From Ipomoea triloba (lineage: Eukaryota; Streptophyta; Magnoliopsida; Solanales; Convolvulaceae), in contig NC_044922.1 of NCBI RefSeq assembly GCF_003576645.1, forward strand, positions 14,608,675 to 14,672,674: DNA of 64,000 bases. Reading direction: 5' to 3'. Every line of letters begins with the position of its first letter. Position 1 is the stretch's first letter. The notes beneath the pieces were generated by a model that saw nothing but the letters and a program-made list of their open reading frames with translations, was not told the DNA's origin and did not search any database. A program made the position numbers and the translations under genes. Below are positions 57,001 through 64,000 of the stretch, one piece after another.

Positions 57001-57800
57001 GGTCTTCCTAATTCATAGTGCTACTTACGGGCCATTACACAATATTTGAGTATGCACACTCTTGAATAGTGGTTGATGATTTCCTTAGTTATAAAAAAAA
57101 TTGTTTGCATTTTTCACTTATATATACTTGTCAAATTACAAATAAAAATATTATCTTTGTTAGTTAACTTATAGAAAATTACTATAAATTAATTTGTACT
57201 AAAAAGTACTCCGTATTATATTACCTTCAAAAAAAGTACTCCGTATTATATATTTAACATTCCTCTGTGTGCAACAATATTACAAAAACTTTTATGTCAT
57301 AAGTATAATGATTCAAAATTAGAGAGAGTAACATGGGGCAGAATACAAACTCCCACGAACTAATCAATTGCTCCATATTAAATATGAGCTGATAAAGGGG
57401 GAAAAGCAAAATAAATGATTAGAAGATGTTAACGTTGACCAACCAAAATACTTTAATTATCCATTTAAGATAATTACAATGCTGAAAAACCAAACAAACT
57501 AATCAATTACGTTAGGAATCATCATTAGAAATCTAGTTAATCACTACAATATTAATTTTTAAGGTTCTCTAAGGATCAAAACTCTCAAGTTGTAACACAG
57601 TCTGTGAATCTAAGTTTTATTAGTTTAGCTAGAAAATTTGGTTCTATATCAGATTGTATAGAATGACTTTACATTTCATTGAACCTTGTTGTAATTGTTT
57701 CTAATGTTTATTAATGCAATCTATCGTTCAAAAAAAATTCATAAATTTTATTTGTGTTAGAAATATGTTTGTTGTGTCCGTTGACCTGTTAGCTCCTAAC
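57001..57800. other. Gene-free AT-rich DNA
   Basis: No gene recognised. AAAGTACTCCGTATTATAT occurs twice (about 57204 and 57235). Confidence 0.5.
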
Positions 57801-58500
57801 TGGTGAATCATTTGCAGGATTGGATCAATAATCTAATATGAGTAAAACAATATAATAGAGATAGGGAAGAAATGAGAGTCTTTCATTAGATCAATCTTGC
57901 CAATACAAAGAGGATACACACATATATATAACACTAGTAATAATACAATCATAATGGTGACCGTTACAACGGTTACAAAATAGTGGCCACTAAATAGAGA
58001 TCTAAAATTGCAACAAAACTAAAGATAGAAATAGTGATTACCTAATCAAGATCAAGGTAGAATCCAAATCAATGCTTGAAAGTAGATTGTCTTCACAAAT
58101 TGAAATCAAATTGAACTAGTCTCTCTCTACAAGCTGGGATTTAGTTCTCCCTTCTCTCTACAATGTTCTAAGTGATAAAATGTAATAAAATTTGGCTCTC
58201 TCTAATTTCCCTTGGCATTTAATTTTCGGATTGACCCGTCCATCCATAGGCCCACGCGTGGACACCGGCGTGGATCGTCTCTGGACTTTCTCCACGCCGT
58301 GTTCCACGCTTCGGTCTTTCTCCTTCGCTTTGTTTCGCTTGCCAAGTTTACATGCTTCGTGTTCACATCTCCAAAACTACAAAACCATTCCAAGTGTACC
58401 AAAATAGATCTTGCACTAGATTTACATATTAGAGCTTAGAAATGCCATAAATAGTTCACAAAAAGACACCAATTCATTCCTAAATTGCCCCAACTTAGAC
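57800..58500 (-). mobile_element. Possible LTR fragment, minus orientation
   Basis: On the minus strand, TATATATATGTGTGTATCCT, then TTGTATTGGCAAGATTGATC and AATGAAAGACTCTCATT resemble the 3' part of plant Copia LTRs. A GC-richer patch at 58225-58320 (CCACGCGTGGACACCGGCG) lies inside. Precise ends were not found, so this is weak. Confidence 0.3.
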
Positions 58501-58559
58501 CCTTAGCCTAGTTATCTTTGGCGCTTATCATTAGTCACCATCTTGAAGTTGCTTGAACT

Positions 58560-59850
58560 GAGCTAACTACTGTTCTGTTACGCTTCGGTCTTTCAGATGT
58601 TGAGATAGATACTCCTGCAACTGAGAGCGGAGGATTTACTCCTGTGGTTTGATGCTCGCTTTGGCCATTATCTAGAAAAACGGGGGAGTAATATGGACTT
58701 AGGGGGAGTAATAATGAAAAATGGAGTTTGTTTTTGTTACTTGTGTTACAGACCTAACACTGAATGTTTTTTTGTGCTTAGTTTATGGTATAAATGGTCT
58801 ATATTTTGGTTTTTGTATTAAATTGTTATAGTCGTTTTGAATATGGACTTTCTTTGTTATGTTTTAGTAGAACTGCTCTTTGCAATGGAATTGTATCTTT
58901 GTCTTTATTGAGTTGTTTTGCCAACTAATAGCCAATGTGGGAGTTTGTTAGTATTTTAAGTCTAAACCCCATTCTTGTAAGTTGTAATTGGCTAAATTAT
59001 TATTGCAAGTTAGATAGGTTTTAGTTTAGAGTTTGTCAGTGTTAAGAGTAAAGACCTGATTGATCAGACTCTACACCAGAGCGGCCAAAATGTATCTGTT
59101 GGACTTCATCAACTTATGTCAAGAGGTGATATTACAAGAAAATCTCTATTTCTTGAACACCTCAAAGAATATAACGGTAATCATTTACATGGACATTCAA
59201 ATTAAGATTACCATGTTTACCTAGAATCAGAATTCTCTTTAAAGGGAGTTAATTCAAGAGTTAAGCAGATTGATCGAAGCCAATCAAACTTGAATCACAA
59301 CTATCTCTCCCTTAGTTTTTTTTTTTTTTAAAATATACTCTGATCATCTCATCTTCTAAAGACCTAACTTCTGGATATCTAAAGAAGAAGAACTTGAGAA
59401 GATATTCACTTATGCTTAATTTGTGGACGCAAAGACCATGCAGTTGTGGTACAGTGTAGAGTGAGTCAGCAAATCGGACAACGGCAGAGCAACTCTCCAA
59501 GAAAGGGATTTCTTTGGACTTCTGTTGCACCGATCTCCAAGTTCGACAATCTACTATAAGCCTTGGACAGTTTGGTACTTACCTTGTGGGGATCACTTAG
59601 ATGTGATTGTATCACCTCTTACCTTTTGTACAATTGGTATTGGAGATAGTAGATTGGACGCACTAATGGTCGTCCCCCAAATGTAGATACATGTTGTATC
59701 GAACTAGGTAACCAATATGTATGTCAGTTTATATTCTGCCTTTACATTTCCACACTAAATATCTATACTGTTGAATTCTCTGATTGATATATTGTTTAGG
59801 GTTTTTACATGTTAGAGAATAACATATAAGTTAAGCAAAATCCATGTCAG
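58560..59850 (+). mobile_element. Probable 3' end and LTR of a decayed Copia element
   Basis: AATGTGGGAGTTTGTTAGTA at about 58935 is like the polypurine tract plus LTR start (GTGGGAGNTTGTTAG) of Tork-type Copia elements. About 700 bp further, GATTGTATCACCTCTTACC and GGACGCACTAATGGTCGTCC resemble their LTR and leader sequence. No reverse transcriptase is left upstream. The LTR end and a target duplication were not found. Confidence 0.4.
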
Positions 59851-60394
59851 TCATTAGGGATTATCAAAATAAGTAAAATCACACGTCTAATTTTTCCCTT
59901 GTGAAAATGAAATTGTTTCGCCATTTCCATAGCAACCAGAGAATAATAGAAAAGGTTCACGGCTAACCAATGCCATTGCCAATAATTTCATTCTCGGCCA
60001 TTAGGTTGCGCCTTATCCAAACATCAAAGCTGGTGTGTACGTTATGACCTTCCGGTTGATAAAGCGCATCCCAAATTGCCATGGCTTTAGGGAATTTATG
60101 AAGGATATATATGATCAAACGTTTCATCACAACGTGTCTTGTAAAAAGTGAGGAAAGATCTCAGCAACTCATCACGATTCATTAATGGTTTGTAAAGTTT
60201 TTAGTAAAAAAATATGGAGTCAATTTTATAATTATTGAAAACTTTCAAAATTTTAGTACTTATAATAAGAACCCCATATTATATAGGAAAAATAATCATA
60301 TGAGAACTAAAAACCAATCCTTTTTTTTTTTTTGAAATAACTAAAAAACAATCTTAGCTTTACATCTGGAGAAATCACATTATTTAGATTAAAT

Positions 60395-60662
60395 TTTTTT
60401 AAAAGGGTGACGTTTTTGTAAATTTTATTAACTTTAAAGTGCATTTTTAAACACTGTAGAGTGCACATTTTAATACTATGGAATGTACTTTTTAACAATA
60501 TAATGTGCAATCACACAGTTCTAATGATTTTTTAAAAACAAATACGGTGGCATTTTTTAAATTTCATCAACATTAAAATGCATTTCTCAACACTATGGAG
60601 TGCACTTTTATGACGATATAATGTGCATTTCTAAATAATCCAATGCACTTTGGTTTTATTTG
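60395..60662. repeat. Tandem repeat with GTGCATTTNTNAACACTATGGA units
   Basis: Two direct copies of about 140 bp (60402-60540 and about 60543-60660), each with several AATGTGCATTTCT / ATGGAGTGCACTTTT motifs. Similar motifs reappear at 61980-62020, on the other side of the Mutator-like element, so that element may have landed inside this repeat. Confidence 0.6.
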
Positions 60663-60729
60663 ATGTTTTGGTTTTACGATTAGTTTAGGAATTCACATTT
60701 TACTATTTAGGGTTTAGTATTTATGACTT

Positions 60730-61922
60730 AAGTAAATGCCATCTAAGGTCCTTCGAGTTTGATGGTTTCACCACGTTTAGTCCTAAACTTTTAAATCAAC
60801 CACTTGTGGTTCTTTGAGTTTCGAATTTCGACTTGCTATACACTTTCCGTTAACATCTGTCGTTTGCCGTACATCTTCTTCATAACAAACCTATTGACCA
60901 ATAATGTCATCTTGTTCAAGTAGTACTAGGAGGAGATATAATTTTGGGAAATCCATAGACATTCGAGAGTGTGAATGTGGGAATGAGCTTGTTATTCAAA
61001 CATCTTGGACGAATTGAAATCCCAGAAGGAGGTTTTAGCATTGTTATGAATCATCGGTGAGTATTTTCTTTATATTACTTATGCTGGATTAATTTTTTTT
61101 TTTGTTTCATTACAACTGTTTTTTAGGGAAGGGTTGTGGTTTTTTGACTGGGCATATCCTCCAATGTGTCCAAGAGCAATAAGTATAATACTAGGCCTAT
61201 TGAAGATGATAAATAGAGACAGAGAAGAAATTGAGAAATTAAAGGCCATGTTATACCTCATTGTTAAGGAAAAAGAAGTGAAGCTTAAGGAAAAGAGTTG
61301 TTGCAAAATCATAATTTTAATTGTGTTTGCAAATTTGTTTAGAGTAAGTAATTCCCCTTTCTTACTTGCCTAGCAACCTACTTGTTCGGATGGGTGTTCA
61401 CCCCAAAGTGTTCCTGGACCGCTGTATTTCATATCTTTAGCTATTATAGTACTCAATCAGTAGGAAGTGTTAGAATGCTCCCAGTCAATTGATGTTGTAA
61501 CTTTAAAGTCTTTTTTTGACCAGTTAGTGTAAGTTTGTATTGTTGATTTTATTGGTTTCAATAAGTAATTGTCTACAGGAAGTGGAGATACTGGCTTTGA
61601 CAGAAAAAAAGATTAGCAACTGTCTACCACTTGCCAATACTTAACCAAAATGATACTATCATACACAATGATAAGGAGAAGAAATACCAATTCGATATTA
61701 GGGCTAATTCTTAAAGGAAATCAACGCATTTGGCTGGGACTGGGATGAACCTAAAAATACTCTTTTGCCCATACTTTTCACAGTGCAGGTGGAAAATGTT
61801 AACAGAAAGAATATGGTAGGTCGAAATACGAAATTCAGAGGACTATAGGTGGTCGATTTAAAATTTTACGACTAAACGTTGCGAAACCATCAAACTCGAA
61901 TGACCTTAGATGGCATTTACTC
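60730..61922. mobile_element. Mutator-like element carrying a host-like gene (Pack-MULE-like)
   Basis: The TIRs are about 130 bp: AAGTAAATGCCATCTAAGGT ... at left and the inverse at right (…ACCTTAGATGGCATTTACTC), with matching inner parts (TTCGAGTTTGATGGTTTC; GTTTAGTC; TTTCCGTTAACA). Flanking 9-bp TTATGACTT (60721-60729) and TTATGATTT (61923-61931) differ by one base and fit a Mutator target duplication. There is no transposase. The middle holds a two-exon GRF zinc-finger-like gene remnant. Transposons of this kind with gene pieces are known as Pack-MULEs. Confidence 0.8.
60904..61373 (+). pseudogene. GRF zinc-finger protein remnant inside a Mutator-like element
   Basis: Exon 1 (60904-61056) reads MSSCSSSTRRRYNFGKSIDI, then RECECGNELVIQTSWTN, stop, NPRRRF, stop, HCYESS. 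Exon 2 (from 61127 after TTTTTTAG) reads EGLWFFDWAYPPMCPRA, followed by a charged helix (INRDREEIEKLKAMLYLIVK) and a hydrophobic C-terminus. The order Cys-X-Cys, TSWTN-NP-RRF, HC, FFDWxxPPMC is the GRF zinc finger of plant proteins like At4g04775, which also end in a coiled coil and membrane anchor. Two stops (TGA after WTN; TAG where Trp is usual) and an out-of-phase junction show it is not functional. The GTGAGT donor is intact. Confidence 0.75.
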
Positions 61923-61931
61923 TTATGATTT

Positions 61932-62113
61932 AGATTTAAATTTTAGTTTTTTCATTGATATGTTTAAAAGTTATCTAGAAATGCATTACCTATTGTGAAA
62001 AAAATGCACTATATAGTTGTTAATAATTACAATAATGCTATCGCATTTATATATGATCCATTCAATTTTTACAAATGTAAGATTGAATTGGGGCATAGAT
62101 TCATTGAACTATA

Positions 62114-62169
<56 letters not shown>

Positions 62170-62660
62170 AAGATGGTTCAAGAACATCCCTCTCTTGTAA
62201 AAGGTGTGAACACCACACCCTCCATTCATAAAGTTATTGTGGTTTTTGTTTTTTTGAGTAGATTTAAAGTTTTTTTTTTAAATTTTTTTTAAAAAAAAAT
62301 AACTACTATTGAATTAATTGTAAATTTATTAAGCAACCGTCTAGAAACCATAAAAATGACTTACTGAAGTCATTTTTTTCGGATTTGTCAGTGTGTACTC
62401 AAGGAAAATATTCATTTTGGTTAATAGAAAAAAGGTCCAATTTGCTAAAAAATATCCTCCTAATTTTTTATTCAAAAGATATTTTTCGAATTCTTTATTG
62501 TTAGTGTTTATGATTGTAAACCCTTATTATTTAATTGGCTATTTTGTGGCAAATTAGATTAGTGCAGATTTCTACTACTAAAGAATTCACTAACAGACCA
62601 GAGCCTACACCATTGAAGGAGTAATAATTTTTTGGCGCACAAACTACTGTGTGGGTCATT
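61932..62660. other. Gene-free AT-rich DNA
   Basis: TA run at 62118-62168 and poly-A/T runs; no gene recognised. Confidence 0.5.
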
Positions 62661-62666
62661 TGTGAC

Positions 62667-64000
62667 AAATGGAGAGTAATATGAAACCTCTGGAGATGGA
62701 CGACACCAACTATACATTCTGGAAAGCCAGGATGCAAATCTATCTTTAAGCTCAAGGGACTACAATTTGGTGTGTTGTGGTCATTGGTTGGGCACGTCTC
62801 ACCAATCCTGGACCAACAATACGACAATTGTCAAACCATAAGCAAAATGGTCAGAGGCTGAGATTGCTTTGTCAGACTACAAGAACAAGGCTCTAAACTC
62901 CATTGTTGGATCATTACATGAATATGTGTTTACTCTTGTTACTAGTATTGGTGAGGACAAGACAGCTTGGGAAGTGCTACACACCGTATTTGAAGGGATT
63001 GATGATGTTAAACAGTCCAAGCTATAAATGGTACTTTCAGAATTTGAAGGACTAGAAATGGGTAAATAGGAGACAATCACAGATTTCCATAGTCGTGTTT
63101 AAGATTTGATGAACCGTGCATTTGTCCTGGGTGAACTTTTCACTCAGTCTAGAGTTGTGAAGAAAGTCCTTAGGTCTTTACCTAAAAGATATTGAATGAA
63201 GGTCACGACTATTCAAGAGAATGCTGGATGGAAAACAAGACTCTTGGAGAACTTATGGGAAGTCTACACACTTATGAACTACAAGTGCTGGTCGAGGATA
63301 ACCATAGTGCATCATAGAAGCGTAAGTCAATTGCTTTTATATCACAAGAGAAGTATATGACGAATCTAATCAAGAAATTCAAAATGGAATCTTGAAAATT
63401 TCCTAGAACCCCCATATCAACATCCTCAAAAATTTCAAAGGATGATTCTCGTTAACTAGTTGATCCAATAGTGTACAGAAGTTTGATTATAAATCTTCTA
63501 TACTTAACAGCATGTCAACCAGACATTATGTATAGTGTTAGGATATGTGCAAGGTACCTATCTGCTCCTAAAGTATCACATATGATTGCATCTAAGAGAA
63601 TTATGAAATATGTGAAAGGAACAGAGACATATGGCCTATGATACTCAAAGGAGAGTGAAGTGTGTTTGGTTGGGTACTATGATGCTGATTGTGTTGGAAA
63701 AATTGATGATACAAAGAGTACCTCTGATGGATGTTTTTCATTGGCAAGAATCTTGTGTCATGATTAAGCAAGAAACAAAATTTCATCTCACTAAGTGCAA
63801 CTAAGGTTGAGTACATTGGAACTGGTAGATGTTGCACACAACTCCTATGGATGAAACAAATGTTGATGGACTATGGTATTAATCAAGATTCAATGAAACT
63901 TTATTGTGACAACATCAATGCTATAAATATCTCAAAGAACCTAGTGCAACATTCCATAACCAAACATATAGATATCCGACTTCACTTATAAGAGAAGTAG
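62667..64000 (+). pseudogene. Heavily decayed Copia gag-pol, runs off the window
   Basis: The gag-like start is ATGGAGAGTAAT (MESNMKPLEMDDTNYTFWKA), then SEAEIALSDYKNKALNSIVG and FHSRV, with several stops. At about 63370 it passes directly to the C-terminal part of the reverse transcriptase (RSLIINLLYLTACQPDIMYS; ARYLSAPKVSHMIASKRIM) and RNase H (LVGYYDADCVGKIDDTKSTS; later CDNINAINISKN-like and HIDIRLHL-like pieces). Zinc knuckle, protease, integrase and most of the reverse transcriptase are missing. It is a different, older family from the element at 20.6 kb. No LTR was identified. Confidence 0.8.

Noticed and set aside
58192..58439. Frames of 66-75 codons on both strands in a GC-richer patch
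   Set aside because: No family resemblance; the patch appears to belong to an LTR-like sequence and open frames on both strands reflect composition.

Overview
The window looks like nuclear DNA of a flowering plant, probably a eudicot. It is AT-rich, its genes have GT-AG introns, and it carries plant-type CACTA, Copia, LINE, SINE and MITE sequences. One gene belongs to the plant-only ICR family of ROP-GTPase interactors. An asterid such as a member of the Convolvulaceae is a guess from the overall flavour of the repeats, not something shown here. The assembly is imperfect: there is a 994-bp gap at 2001-2994 and single unresolved bases at 8415, 15433 and 55400. At 8415 and 15433 the flanking sequence is repeated, so these look like joins.

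Layout. 1-11.8 kb: three near-identical copies (two direct, one inverted) of a 2-2.5 kb segment, each made of non-transposon flank plus one end of a CACTA transposon, with the end of a second CACTA family at 4.6 kb. 11.8-20.4 kb: body of a decayed CACTA (En/Spm) element on the minus strand, with a TNP2-DUF4218-DUF4216 transposase and a second multi-exon Ptta/En/Spm-type gene. 20.6-24.0 kb: a deleted Copia retrotransposon with 108-bp LTRs and a 5-bp target duplication. 24-37 kb: gene-free DNA dense in short transposons: SINEs, Tourist-like and Mutator-like MITEs, and two groups of terminal-inverted-repeat (TIR) elements whose interiors are minisatellites. 37.4-38.0 kb: an intact single-exon gene for a small membrane protein. 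38-45.4 kb: tandem repeats, a possible solo LTR, a 5'-truncated LINE, more MITEs and a decayed relative of the membrane-protein gene. 45.6-50.5 kb: a complete ICR gene on the minus strand, with three coding exons including a 20-nt first coding exon. 50.5-64 kb: gene-poor repeats, including a Mutator-like element at 60.73-61.92 kb that carries a broken GRF zinc-finger gene (a Pack-MULE-like structure) and a heavily decayed Copia element running off the end.

Only two loci look like functional host genes: the membrane protein at 37.4 kb and the ICR gene at 45.6-48.9 kb. Most of the rest is transposon sequence, much of it nested: MITEs inside SINEs at 27.9 and 56.0 kb, and a SINE inside a MITE at 32.4 kb. 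The most unusual material is the set of TIR elements filled with degenerate short tandem repeats and the GRF-carrying Mutator-like element.
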